NCBI RefSeq assembly: GCF_041381155.1
Contig: NC_091140.1
Location: forward strand, 22,968,864 to 23,032,863
Source of the DNA: Argopecten irradians
Lineage: Eukaryota; Mollusca; Bivalvia; Pectinida; Pectinidae
Direction: 5' to 3'
Length of the DNA stretch: 64,000 nucleotides
Position 1 is the stretch's first letter; each line of letters opens with the position of its first letter. Both the position numbers and the translations under genes were made by a program. The notes under the pieces were generated by a model, which saw nothing but the letters and a program-made list of their open reading frames with translations, made no database searches and was not told the DNA's origin. Below are positions 48,534 through 62,700 of this stretch, piece after piece.

Positions 48534-50042
48534 ACTTTGTGGTTTATTTGTTAGCCAAAGATATTATATGTATTTTAATATTTATGATTTATTTTAGGGT
48601 ACATCTAAATAAAGCTGGATGATTTTATTCACATCATTTGATAGTATAAACATTATACCGGTACAACTAATTTTACTTTCACTATACTATTCTGTTCTTA
48701 CACTAAATTTCTAAGTAAATGTATTGTAAACAAACTTTCTTTTGCGTACTATTTTCGTGAAAGTTGATCTCCACACATTAATATTTACAGCTTTTCCACT
48801 ATATTGATAGGAATTTCTATTCAGTTTTTTTAATTCACGAATGTTAATCTTTGCAACCCTGTTTTGAAAATTTTATGGAAATTGCGAAAATTTAGTTGCC
48901 ACAGAAGAAAGCTTTACAGTATTCAGAAAGACAAAAGGAAATATAAATTAAACTTGACTCATACAGGCCTTAAAGACCTCTTGTTTAATTATGCATATAA
49001 TGTATATACTATTAGGTAAGTAGTGACTATTACATTTACTAGTGTATCATGTTATTAAGTGGACGTGAATGGGGTCCTGGCTGTAGTAATGTAATTACAT
49101 GTATGTGGAGCGAGTGTTAGTTAATATTTTGACTGGTACTGTGATGGTGTATATTTGTAATCCCAGTGCCCATGTAGTTTTTGGTCATTTTTGTGTGAGC
49201 CTTAAAACAAAAAGTTGTGATTTCTGAATGTAGTGTGGTTTAGTAGAAATCTGTTGGATTAAATACTCACCATGGAACAACATGTAAAAACTTTGTATAG
49301 TTTGCGTATATTTTTTAGATTTTGTTTTTCAAAAATGTCTACATTGACCAATTAAAGTGAAAATGTTGCGATATATGTTTACCATGACAAAATGCAATAT
49401 TGTTAATGTACTTATCCTTGTAGGAAGGTGAACTGATGCCGAGGTGCAGCTTTTGTTGTCCGTCGTCATTTACTTATTAATATTACTGCCAGTGATAAAG
49501 TGGAACAGGGTTTGTGTTATTGAAGAATCTGAATATCCCGAGGGCCAGAGACATAGTCCAGGCTATCCTATCACCGTCTCTGCAGTGGCCTAAGGCCATA
49601 TAGGGATAAAAGATAAACATTTCCTCAAATTGCCACTGTTAACTGAAATAACCTGGTGAGCAATGTAGGCTGCATGGACCTCTTGTTTAATTTGTTTTGT
49701 ATTTGTAGACATATTTATCTGGTTAAAGTAGAATTTGTTGGTTTAATCAATGAGGTGTTCTGTATATAAATATTTGGTTGAAATAAAATGATTTCCGAAC
49801 AGTGCTGACTTAATTCACTTAAAGGTTTCCTTTGGTGCATTATCCATCTTAGGTCGGAACAGAATGGTAAGACATAAAATAAAGGTCAATCTTGCATGTC
49901 CAAGCATGCATGCTACTGGCCAAATATTGAGATTGAAGTCTTTTACAAATTTTAGTTCCTTTGATACCTGTGATCTTGAATAGTCTAGGTACACTGTAGT
50001 TTATTGAACAAACTTGATTACCAGTAAGATACAGGTTCAATA
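48534..50042. other. Intergenic, no gene seen
   Basis: AT-rich non-coding sequence between the SINE and an inverted-repeat element. No reading frame resembling a known protein and no RNA gene was recognised. Confidence 0.45.
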
Positions 50043-50250
50043 TCAGAGGCGTGTTCAGGATGGCCATCGTTAGTGGGCGCTCGCTTCTGAGCAGACATGA
50101 AATTTAATTAGGCCTACATATTTATTTCGATAATAGTGCCTAAACAAGTGCACCAGAGACTACCATATCAAGTGTTTGTCTGAGCAACTGCTGCCATCCA
50201 CGAAATTTCTTGTTGCGCGAGCGCTAGCCATCCTGAACACGACTCAGGTC
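50043..50250. mobile_element. Inverted-repeat element, GTGTTCAGGATGGC arms
   Basis: The left arm GGCGTGTTCAGGATGGCCAT and the right arm AGCCATCCTGAACACGACTC pair, as do GCGCTCGC / GCGCGAGCGC and GAAATTTAATT / GAAATTTCTTG further in. A MITE of about 200 bp is the likely explanation. No clear target duplication. Confidence 0.65.
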
Positions 50251-50329
50251 TCATTCTTCTACAATATAACATTTCAAAACTGGTCCTGTGTAATTGTATG
50301 CCATTTTTCTTCTTCATTTATTCAAATCA

Positions 50330-51165
50330 CCTTTCATCCGTCGTCCGTCCGTGAACAATGCTTGATACCATTACTTCTTGAGAAGTACTACATGGATATT
50401 TCTCAAATTTCATATGCGGGTTCCCCTTGGATTTTTGCAGTTGATGTTTGTAACGTTATTTCTCGGAGAGTACTGTAGGGATCTCTCTCAAATTTCATAT
50501 GTAGATTTCCCTGGACCCCTAGGAGTGTTATACTGATTTTCAGACTGATCGGAAAAACAATATGGCTGCCGGGCAGCCATCTTGGATTTTGGCAGTTGAT
50601 TTTTGTTACCGCTATTTCTCAGAAAGTACTGAAGGGATTTTCTCAGAAAGTATCTGAAGGGATCTGTCTCAAATTTTATATTAGGGCCTTAGTTGTGCTT
50701 TTGCAATAGGAGACTGATTGGTCAACAAGATTGCTGACAGCCTACCATCTTGGATTTAGATTATTAAAGATTGTTACCGCTTTTTCTCAGAAAGTACTTA
50801 AGGGATCCTTCTCAAATTTCACATGTAGGTTCCTCTAGGGCCCTAGTTATGCGTATCACATTTGGTTCTCAGAAATTACTGAAGGGATCACTCCCAAATT
50901 CCATACGTAGGTTCTCCTTGGGCCCTAGTTGTGCAAAGTGCCTTTTGGGACTGATCGGTCAACTAGATGGTCAACCGGTCGTCATCTTGGATTTTGGTAG
51001 TTGATGTTTGTTACAGCTGTTTCTCAGAAAGTACTGAAGCAATCTTTCTCAAATTTTATGTGTAATTTGTTTGAAAAAGTTTGAAAAGCAGGGAAAAGAT
51101 CCCTCTTTCCATTGTCTACATCATTCTTTGGTGGGCGCCAAGATCCCTCTGGGATCTCTTGTAGT
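50330..51165. repeat. Dispersed repeat with degenerate internal units
   Basis: Several copies of a degenerate block lie in tandem: TTTCTCAGAAAGTACTGAAG, GGATCTCTCTCAAATTTCAT, GGGCCCTAGTTGTGC, GACTGATCGGTCAAC and CCATCTTGGATTTTGGCAG. Spacing is about 150-190 bp and copies have indels. It looks like an old repeat family carrying internal duplication. No protein coding potential. Confidence 0.6.
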
Positions 51166-51384
51166 AATTAAAACCTGTACAATCCAGAAACCTGGCTATA
51201 CCGGCCAAATATGGTGGTCCCAGTGACATCCGATTTTGACAATTTTCAAATTATTTTATGAAAAGTCCAAAGAGGTCATTGAAATTGAATTCATACCACA
51301 GATGCATGATGCCATGACACAGCATTGGCTCACTTGCATTTCTAAGGCAGCCATTTTGATAATAAATTTTTAGTAACTATGTTA

Positions 51385-51985
51385 CTGCTTTTTCTCCAAA
51401 AGAAAAAAAAAGATGGAGCTTTCTCACATAGCTAGCCATGTAAGATAGAGTTGTCCCATGAAAGACGGCTATGTAAGATAAATCTATCTTACATAGCTGT
51501 GACGTCACAATTGAAAAAACAATGAGATGACGTCATGTCAGCCAAAGTTGACGTCATTTTTCTTCTATTTCGATTGATTTGTCGGATTTATTTACCATTT
51601 CATTTGTTTAATTTGCATTTCAAACCGTTTTACCTAAGATTTCTTGTTTATATTTTCAATATAAACCAAACTTTGATGAGCTCTTTCGAATGGCGTTCTT
51701 ATTTTTAAAATCGATCGATTATTTAAGAAGTTAAGATTTTGTCACAAAATGGCTGCCTCACCTTTCGTGCAAGTAATTCGACAAGCAATGTGATAAAATA
51801 ACTCTTTCATATGTAAATTATGTAGGATAGAACTATTCCACCCTCGGGTACAGAATTTTGGGTCAGAAACCTTGGCAAGCCTCGGTTCTGACCCAAAATT
51901 CTGTACCCTCGGGTGGAATAGTTCTATCCTACATATGTACATATGAAAGAGTCATATATTCTCTTTCTTCTTTAGGAGAAATAAT
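51385..51985. mobile_element. Inverted-repeat element with a long internal hairpin
   Basis: The outer ends TTTTTCTCCAAAAGAAA and a right end reverse-complementing to ATTTCTCCTAAAGAAG suggest terminal repeats. Inside, 51803-51866 and 51886-51950 form a near-perfect hairpin (ATAGAACTATTCCACCCTCG / GGGTGGAATAGTTCTATCCT). A smaller palindrome, GCTATGTAAGATA / TATCTTACATAGC, lies near 51469-51502. No coding sequence. Confidence 0.6.
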
Positions 51986-53750
51986 GATAACAAGATTATG
52001 GTTTATGACTAGACCAAATGGCCATACAGATAACAGATCCAATGTGATTTGAGTAGCCTACCACTAGATATGTGACAAAATAAACAAGGTGATTGTAGAT
52101 GTTTTAGAATTTTATTGGCTAAAAAAAAGCCATATCACAGTTACATTTAATATTGGTTTGGAGGGAGGAATGCATCATATTAAGCTACACCCACAGCTAT
52201 AACCTCCTGTCAGTTGCCGAGCAACAAATTGTATCAAAAGTACAAGCAGTAAAACTCACTAAAACTTATCATAATTTCATTATCAGTTTTTAAATTTTTA
52301 AAAAGACAAGTACTAATCAATTATATATTTAATAACTTATGTTTTCACATAGTATTCCATTTATTTTAATTTACAAAGTGCAGCTACATTGTTATAGGGT
52401 TTTGTGAGTATCCTGTAGATGATTAGATCATCATAATACATTCTAAACACTTGAATGTATACACATAAAGAATCTTGATTAATGAACATTTTCAAGCCAT
52501 TGAATAAAATACCTGGTATTGCAATTTTTTTTTGTTCAGGTTGCCTGATCGCATAATCATGATCAAATTCATTCATAGCTATAACCAACGGTATTACAGT
52601 ATTGGAATTAAAAGGAATATACAAATTTAAACCTCGCTATACTGATAATGAACTCATACCACATCAATACATGGTAGATCACAAGTCTTTTGGTACGGAT
52701 ACCAAAGTAATGATCCATATCAAAAACAACTTGATTTTGACTTGTGGTTGCATGGTAGCTAGAAATTTAACAGACTTTAACATTGTACATCTTGTTCTTG
52801 ATGTGTTTACATAAACTTTCACATACAATTTTTTTTAAAAATGTGTATTAATAAAGCAGAATTGTTTAAAAAAAACCAAAACATTTATATGGCCAAAATG
52901 TAGTAACATACCATAAAGCTGATTATTTTCGTAGGGATAATATTTTTGCAATTTCACAGGTCAAAGCTATGATCATGAAAATTTGATATGCAAAATATTC
53001 AGAAATGGTTGAATCATATATACTACGATTAAAGCCAGATCTCAAAATTTAAAATCACTGAAACTTTACTTTTTCCTTTTTAGACCAAATAGCAACAATT
53101 TTAATTGGCTAATTATAGAGTATATAAGTCACAAAAAAATTTGTTTTTAAATTTTTATACTGGTCAATGCTGACTTCACCAATGATATTAAAATACAATG
53201 GGTAGATCAGTAATAAGAATTCAACCTTAGCTTACCTCGATAACAATACAAAATTCATTCACAATTTAAAACAACATGAGAGATATCAACTTTCAACAAC
53301 AACCAGTAAAAGACAGTGATGAGGAATCTTTTCGACATCATGAACATTAATTGGTAGTATAGTTCAGTATAGAGTTGATGTACGTCTTAATGTGATGTAT
53401 CCAAATCGTTTTATATTCCTCTTTATTGATTAGTAATTTAGTACTACATTTTGTAATAAAGATTTCACTGGTGTTGTCACAAGTGTAACAGTATATGGTG
53501 TACTGGTATATTCGCAGGTATTCGGCCTCATTTAAAATCACTTTGTTATGTCTAAAATTCACCCAAAAACAAGATTTAACAAACAGATGCAAAAAGCACT
53601 ATGACAATTATATAAATATGCAGTATGAACTGCACATTCATACATGCCATCATCATCACCATATTAATCTTCTTTCATAATGAAGCTGAATTATTATTGT
53701 TTGTCGACCAGAAAACTTGTCCAGAATGAAACTTCTGTCAAAGTCCTAGA
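51986..53750. other. Downstream flank of MYCBP2
   Basis: Should contain the MYCBP2 3' UTR next to 53750 on the minus strand. Several AATAAA-like hexamers exist on that strand but the functional one cannot be chosen. Nothing else recognised. Confidence 0.45.
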
Positions 53751-56700
53751 CTAAAATGTGTGAGCATTTCTACAGACTCCACACCCCAGGGCGAACTCCT
53801 CTCCTGTGGCGGGGTGTTGTACGTGGAGTGGGCATTCATCTCCTTCCAACTGTTTTCCTCGAGGACCTGTAAAGGACAATGATGAACAGAAACTCAGTAT
53901 AATTAAATACAGTAAAATGTACCTGTTCGGCATTTGAGCTTTAACAGTATTTTCATGTCAATTTGATTTCTCAATTTAATTTACATGTACTGTAGTTGAA
54001 TATGATTGTGCTAATTTATTTTTGCAAATTCTAAAGAACTGCAAAATATGTGAAAATAAATTGTACATGAAGACAAGCTGAGAACATTACCTGCTGGGCA
54101 GTGAGGGAGTTCTGTCTTAGGTAGGTTGGTGACACGTTGGAAATCGTCGTGGCAGATATTACAAAAATGAGTCGTGCCAAAGCAGAAGAAGACAGCGACT
54201 GAGCAGCAATATCGACATTTGTACTCCAGGAAGTCAGTTCCATGTTTAGGACACATCTGTAGTGGGAAACAAGACTATCATCTACATGTATCTTTATCAT
54301 ATAACTATACCGGTTATTTTGCAACATAGCAATTTCTTTCACTTCTCATAATAACAAAGCTAGATAAACATTTCTATAATATAGGTATAAATAGCATATT
54401 GTTTCACCTGATCCAATCAACACAATGAAATCAAAATAGAAATGTCTGCAAGACATAATTTCTTCTGTCTCTGCTCAATATATCAAAGCAGGATATAGGA
54501 TACAACATGACGCCTTATCGGGGGATAATAATTTGCTAAGAATTTGTTTTGTTCCCTACCTGGGCGCGGGAGACATCAGAACAGCCTCCACACACAAGCT
54601 CTTGTGGATCATAGTCCTCAGCTCCACCTGCCTGTTCATCACAGCGAGCCTCACCACCATAGTAGGCCTGGGGTAAATCATTCATATTCAATTTCAAATT
54701 ATTATTCAAATGTTTAATATGATATATGCAGATATTATACATTTTTTACATTTTTTTTATTTATACATTTTTCTTCCTACTGTCAAAAAATACTTACATT
54801 ACCATCCTGGTACGTTGCTTAAACTGAACAATATTTATACTTTAATAGTTACTGAAGAAACTTGGTATTTTTCCATGATAGTTTAGCTTAAGCTGTACTA
54901 TAATATGTAAATATTTAAAACAAACTTGATACTTTTTATTCAAGGTATGTGGTTATGAACTGTAATGTCAAATCACGTACCTTTTTACACTTGTAGCAGA
55001 CATAGTAGGCGTATCTCTCCATAGCGAACCCTGCTGGATCCTGATAGAAGCGTGCCCCTGGTGTAGTGATAGCCTCGGCCTTATGTAGTCCCTCGTACTC
55101 CAGTCTCATCATGGCCTTCCTCTTTACGTCACTGTACAGGTCTCGTATCGGCTTCAGGAGGTCACGTAATACCGGCTGTTCTATGGTAGCCTGTACACAC
55201 AGAATAGCAGCTTTAATATAGTTTCTCATTAAGGACTTAGGTTTAAATAAGGCTCATTGTTATAAGAAATCATTTGACAAGAAGTTGAAAACAGATTTTG
55301 ACTTTATATCTTTCTTAGGGGAGCAATCATTGATCAAAAGGGAGATAACTGAGAAATTTTATACTTTCATGGTTTTGTTTTGCTCCTTACCTTACATATT
55401 GGACAAAGTGAGAATCCAAATGTGATGCGAGGTCCAACCCAGCGTTTCTCTAGAATGTTCTTTGTACAGTGTAGATGGAACAAGTGGTTACACTTGAGCT
55501 GTGAATATCAGACATACATATTACAATCACTAGTAATAATGTAGTGAACATGTCACATCAAATAAGACTTGACAATAGAACATATGTATTTAGGCATGTG
55601 GGTATAACAAAATAAAGAATTGCAATTAGAGAATGAATCAATGAATAAATTCTAAAAGAAATATCATGAAGCTACAGAGTGTACTTAAAATATATCAGAA
55701 ATTGTTCTTGGTCCCATTATCACTTCATATTAAAGTCAAATTAAAATGTTTCTTCTAAAATAACTTGAAAATTGAAATCAATTATGTCTCATCCGAAACT
55801 TGTGAAATAAAAGTTTGTTTTGAATACCTTGATAGCAGGTGCAGCAGCAAGAGCCTCTGTGAAGCAGATCATACACATATCGTCAGCGTCCTGTTTGAGT
55901 GACTCCTGGTTTTCTGTGCGACACCGATGAAGACAGGGCAGACAAGGGTCCTCGTTCTTAATACCTCCACAGGCATGTCCACAGGGCAGCACTTTGGTAC
56001 ACGCGTTCTGGGCATGTTCCTGTCAAAGTGTTTCATGATTGTAAAGTTTTCTGATGATCACAATAAAAACAAAGTAATATTGTACGTCTTCACAGACTGA
56101 CATCTCTCATTAAAACAGGAAGGATGTGATAATGTATCATTATAATGATCACAGTTTGACTTGCAGAAAAAACACTTCAGCAATGATATTTACAATTGAA
56201 CACTGTAGTGCATGGGAAAGAAGAATCGCCATGGAAAAATAGCGTTTCAATTTCGCAATTAATTTCAATTACTTTTACAGTAATAACTTTAAATCAGGTC
56301 TACGAACTTCATTTATGAGTATCAATTAAAAACCTTAACCATAACAAAAATGTGCAACACCTGCTAAAATTCTTTAGATTTGAAGTGAAGCAGTATATGC
56401 CTTACCTGACACTCAGCGTCAGCACAAACATTACCAATGGCCAGTAGCCCTGTATTGTTACTGGTACCACAGAACCGACAGGTACCTGGGCCTGCACCAC
56501 CAGACGAAGTACGACCTGTACCAACACAAATATTTGAAGTCTCTAAGTTTCTACACGATGCAGATAATCCATATATAGCCCTGAATTTATACTTTCCCAA
56601 AAGATATTTTATATTTATTTTCTATACATTGTCTTAAAGATTTGAAATTAGCTACCCTCTTCTTGATCTTCAACCTACCCCTCCCCATATCTGAATTCCA

Positions 56701-59700
56701 TCGAATAATGATAAATATAAAGTGTATTACATTGTGCATCATATATCATTTATGACTATGTTAGCCATAACCTTCATTAATTTTAATTATCCAGAAACAT
56801 GCCCACACTCACCTTCCCTAAACTCCACCATAGCCTTCAGAGTTTTAGAGTCAGCCAAGGACATGACCCAAAAGAGTTTAGTACGGCCACATCCCTCATG
56901 AAGGTCCACCTTGATGGCTTCCTCCTCTTCTTTAAACACCTGACAACAAGTACATGTTGTATTATTATACAAATTACCTCTGAGTGAGCAATACCTCTAA
57001 ATAAATTTGTATCAACTCTCTTCCTCAAATAAATGGAAAACAAGATAATTTTAAAATCATTTGAATGTAAATAAGCAAACGAAAGATGAATTAGCACACG
57101 TTTGGCGTTTTAATTACTATTTCAATTTTACTCCCAAAAATCTGAAAATTGAGATTTAACAGCATAACATGTCCAAATTGGAAATTTCCTACAAACACAA
57201 GCATTCTGACTAAAGCAAGTACATATACCTGTGGTCCAGTACATGTACACTAAATATACTATGTAACTGCTTGATTTAGAAGATGGTACTACATGTCAAC
57301 CAAATCTAAAATTTGAGTGGTTAGGCCTTTAATAAAAAAAATCATCATTTATCTATAAAGATTCAGTTTTAGCTTTAATAAATCAATAGCTCATGAAGAC
57401 TATTGTTTCAAGGAAAAATGCATCCAATTTTCTCATGCATACATTTATTGACCTTACCTATGTTACTAGTATTCAGTATGGACCTACTATCATTATAGTA
57501 ATTAATTATACATACTTATTTTCTTTTAATTTAGAAATATATCAATTTGCAGAAAGATGAACAGTACTCCGTTTCAAATGTTGCTTCCATATAAAAATAA
57601 ACACAAATCTGGAATAATAAGAAGGTTGGAATAGCCTAGTTCAAATTTCAATATGGGGGTTTTGAGATACCAAAACAATGTAGGTAGAGTTAACTTTATT
57701 TTCAATTAGTCCCACCTTTCAATGATAGTGACGTCACAAAAATTACATCAAAATATGACGTCATAAGCACAGGACGGTGTGACTAATCAATGGTAAATCA
57801 TACTTTACCCACTCTTGAAATTGACATATTGCTACATGCTTGATTGATAAATTCATGCTAATTCTAGTCTGGGTAAAAAAAAGGCAGCAAAATTTTTATA
57901 TATAAATTGCAAGTCTTTTATGAGGTAACCAAAAAAGTTAGATGCTGGAATTTATAGCTTAAATAGTACATATTAAATCAAATATTAAACTTGACATGAT
58001 CATTGTATTCTGTAAATCTGCCAGATCACATCATCCTAAAAGCTAAAGAAAGAGACTAAAACACTTAATTCTGAACCTACCAGGATCATCTACATGCAAT
58101 GTATAGAAAAATTGTCTTCATTTTTTTACAACCCACACTGTCCTATCTAAACTACGTAAAACTTGTGTCACAGAAAAAAGACTTGGCTAGATGTTAGAGG
58201 TCACATTTGTTAATTAGTTCACAAAGGGTGTAAGGTCATGTAATTAGGTTTATGTAACTTTTGAACAGACCTGGAGGTCTGACCAAGAAGTGGACTCTGA
58301 ATTGGTCCAGGTCTGCAACAAGACATTTACAGTACATGTACGCGAGTATCTACAAACAGTTCCTATTTACACAGAAGTCCATAGAAGTCTCCTAGGGGCT
58401 TGATGGATTAATCATTATAGCTCATTTAGAGATATAGAAAGGATATAACTATGGCCTTGTTTATTTAATTAATGGAAAAGATCACAAAAAACACTATAAC
58501 AATAGTCTAACAGAAAAAATCACAAAAATATCATGATTTCAAAAGAAATTATTTTTGGTGAGTGCATCTGTGTAATCTATTTTCAACTTGTACCTATAGT
58601 TAGCTAAGCAAATTGAACTTTCGTTTTACACTGATATTTAAATCTGCAAATTGCACTCACCAAACTGATTTTCAAATTTAAACAAATTATCAAGAGAAAA
58701 AAATTATTAGTAAGTTTACCTGGCGTTGATGAGTGCGTTTCTTGCGAGGGAGATGTAAGAAGCGATCACACTCCGCGCACAGGTTACCACACTCGTTACA
58801 AAGGATGATTGCTTGTGTCTCTCCATCGTCATGGTTATCACAAGTAGGCTAAATTAAAGGGGATTTCAATCAGTTTATCACAGGTAAACAAACAAACAAA
58901 ATTTTTTTTATGTTCACAACTTCATGGCAGCTACAAGTTCAAGAAAATCAAAGACCGGAATCTTTCGTTACATTTACTAACAGTCTAGTGTTGTAAATCA
59001 GAGAACAATACCCGGTAAATAAATTTTTCATTCAAATATTTCCCTTTGGCCCTGACATTATTTTTAGAATAGTTGAACATATGGTTCTACAGAACTGCAC
59101 AGTGGCCTTACCCTAGGCTGTCCATGCTGGCCATTAGGACTGCTGACCCATTGACCTGAGGTCAGTCTTTCTACATGGTCTTGATCCAAAACACACAGAG
59201 AGGCTAGAGCTAACCACAACTGAAGGGAACAAAATTCAGGATTTCAGCACAATTACACTGTTACTAAAATTAAATATTAATTTTGTGACCGTTACATTTA
59301 TATTTATTTCCTGAATTACATCGAAAAACTTATAATTAATACCAGCTTCATTCAAAACACTGTTCACTTTCTATTAGCATCATCCATGTACTTATGAATG
59401 CTAAAGTGATTTCAATCATGCACAATATCCATCTGAATTGTTATTCTGATTTAACCTAATTTTACCTCCGTTTCATTTGACAATTTATAACTGACCTTAA
59501 ACTAAACCCAATTTGATTATACTAACCGTAGGAGTTTTGATACAAGTTTCTGGTGCTCTGTGTGTCTCGTCCAGTTTAGTGAGGTTCAGGATTGCCTCAG
59601 CAATAGCGGCCTTGGTAACTGTTGCCCACGTTTCAGATAGCTGGCCCTGTGTAAATGAAATGGTGGGAATCTTAAATACAGAACTGATCATGATTTTCGT

Positions 59701-62700
59701 TGAGTTGCTATTGTATTATTAAATACTACGATTTTCCTTCGGATTATAAGTTGCCCTGGAGTATAAGCCACAAAGGCCTTTTGAAAAAAAAAATAAAATA
59801 AAAATTTCTTCAGTTTTTGTACATACTGGAATACAAGCTGCAGTTGGAGAGAACATTTGGATACTTTTGCTTTATGATCTCATGAATTACCTTGCCCATA
59901 TCATGGATAAGTGAGATAATGTTATTGGCCAGGACAGCAGACATTTTACCTCTCATCCACCATCGAGGACCGGAGGCTCTAAAATATCATAGCAAATAAT
60001 CTTTAAGTACACCAATTACATAATACATCACTGTGTGACTACTTAACATGCTGAACAAATTTTTGGTTAATATGCATTAGCCAGTCACATTTCATGCTTT
60101 TAGAAAATGGTTAAATCCTCAATTATTTTCAAGTTAACAGAAATCTGGTAGGTAACATAGAATTGAGAAACAAATGTAACTTTTGATAATTCTGCTGTCA
60201 GTGGTTAATCTTTTAATCCCATATCATATCACATAGCTTTATTTTCAAAACAAACTTGATCTTTTAACACATTTTGTGTTTACCTTTTAGAGCTTTTGTC
60301 GACCAGACACTCGGACAGTGAGAGGATGTTGACTCCTTTCTGGGGTCCACTGATTTTGACCTTGGTTTGTACAGTGAGAGCCTTACTGATACAGGACAAC
60401 AACACATCCAGGATGTTAGGCTTCTCTGGGTGGAAGGAGGAATCACCCTCATCCCGACTAGCTAAATTCACAATGCTGTACTCGGCTGGAGGGAGAGAGG
60501 TTACGGACAGGATACTGGCTAATGTCTGTGGCTTTACGTCAGGTAGGACACGTCGTAACACCGCTATAACCTGTAACATAATGTATGGGTTTACACAAGC
60601 AACATACAAACCAGCACATCCTAAGGTAATTTCTCTCCAAAACTGTATATATTTTTTTTTTTAATTTTGCGGAGAGAAAATGTCGCATTTTGCTCTTTTA
60701 GACCAATTGGTGGGGAGAAAATTTTGCGCATCTTCGATTTCTAACAGTATAAACTAGTACAAGTTATCTTTCTTGCTATTCATTCTATTTCTGACAAACT
60801 GTGAAAACTTTTCATAACATCTTGGGGAATATCATAGATTTATATTATTCGCTATGTATACTAGAGAGATTACATAAAAAGATGCCTTGCAAAGCGTGTC
60901 CCAGGTAAGGTTTTGCACAGTGTGTTTGTGAAAAGTAAAAGTTCTTACAATTGTGAGTTGTGTTAGACAGGTGTTTCGTTTGTACCCTGCGCAATTGGAC
61001 AATAGCCAATACAGGTAAGTTTTTACACGCATTGAACTATGTAATCCGCACCAATGATTAAACACTACAGTATATGACCAGTTAATTTCTAAACAAAACT
61101 CAATTTATGTAAACAAAATAATTATTGATCCCCTTAATTGCCATTCCTTCAAAAAACACCGCAGGGTCAAAACAAGCTCCTGTAACGGGAAGCAACGACA
61201 AGAGAGAACGATTGTAGACAATATTAATACTCCTTATCTGCCTCTGTACCCTGTGGGAGTCTGTATGTAGTAGACTGAAGAGGTCCTGGAGGAGAGGGTA
61301 CTACTGGGCCAGATAGGCCCTCCCAACGCCCGACCCACTCAGGGCTAGCACCATATATAGACAATACTAGTACTCCTTACCTGTCTCTGTACCCTGGGGA
61401 AGCCTGTATGTAGTAGACTGAAGAGGTCCTGGAGGAGAGGGTATTGCTGGGCCAGATAGGCCCTCCCCACGCCCGACCCACTCAGGGCTAGCACCACAGA
61501 CAATACTAGTACTCCTTACCTGTCTCTATACCCTGGGCGAGCCTGTATGTAGTAAACTGAAGAGGTCCTGGAGGAGAGGGTATTGCTGGGCCAGATAGGC
61601 CCTCCCCATGCCCGACCCACTCAGGGCTAACACCACAGACAATACTAGTACTCCTTACCTGTCTCTGTACCCTGGGCGAGCCTGTATGTAGTAAACTGAA
61701 GAGGTCCTGGAGGAGAGGGTATTGCTTGGCTAGATAGGCCCTCCCCACGCCCGACCCACTCAGGGCTAGCACCACAGACAATACTAGTACTCCTTACCTG
61801 TCTCTGTACCCTGGGGAAGCCTGTATGTAGTAGACTGAAGAGGTCCTGGAGGAGAGGGTACTGCTGGGCCAGATAGGCCCTCCCCATGCCCGACCCACTC
61901 AAGGCTAACACCACAGACAATACTAGTACTCCTTACCTGTCTCTGTACCCTGGGCGAGCCTGTTTGTAGTAGACTGAAGAGGTCCTGGAGGAGAGGGTAT
62001 TGCTGGGCCAGATAGGCCCTCCCCACACCCGACCCACTCAGGGCCTAGCACCATAGACAATATTAATACTCCTTATCTGTCTCTGTACCCTGGGGGGAGC
62101 CTGTATGTAGTAAACTGAAGAGGTCCTGGAGGAGAGGGTACTGCTGGGCCAGATAGGCCCTCCCCACACCCGACCCACTCAGGGCTAGCACCATAGACAA
62201 TACTAGTCCTCCTTACCTGTCTCTGTACCCTGGGGGAGCCTGTATGTAGTAGACTGAAGAGGTCCTGGAGGAGAGGGTACTGCTGGGCCAGATAGGCCCT
62301 CCCCACACCAGACCCACTCAGGGCTAGCACCATAGACAACAGCTCAAAACAGTAGGCATCTTGGTCACTGTTAACACACAGCAAAACATCCAGTTAATAA
62401 AGAGGATGATTATGAAAATTTGTATTCATAATTATAATAAAGTTTTTTTGTTCACTTGAAAGTTTTTCTACATTTGAGGCAGGAAGACTGTAAAAATGTA
62501 TATGTACATACATGTATATAGAGTTGAAAACAATGACAATGAAAGAAAAAATCTGGACCTGACAATTTTATGTAAAAAAGAAAATTAATGAAATTATGCA
62601 AATAGCTGGATTGCTCTTTAATATTATACTTAGCTTTTAACAGACAACTGTGACTATCCTGACCTACCTGGTTTCCTGGACCTGCTGGTTGTTGTTAAGG

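Noticed and set aside
61506..62384. Chain of overlapping open frames with VLALSGSG and [12 protein letters not shown]
   Set aside because: They are read-through of the 139-bp array across splice donors in two frames. Only the first copy (62367-62217) is a real exon.
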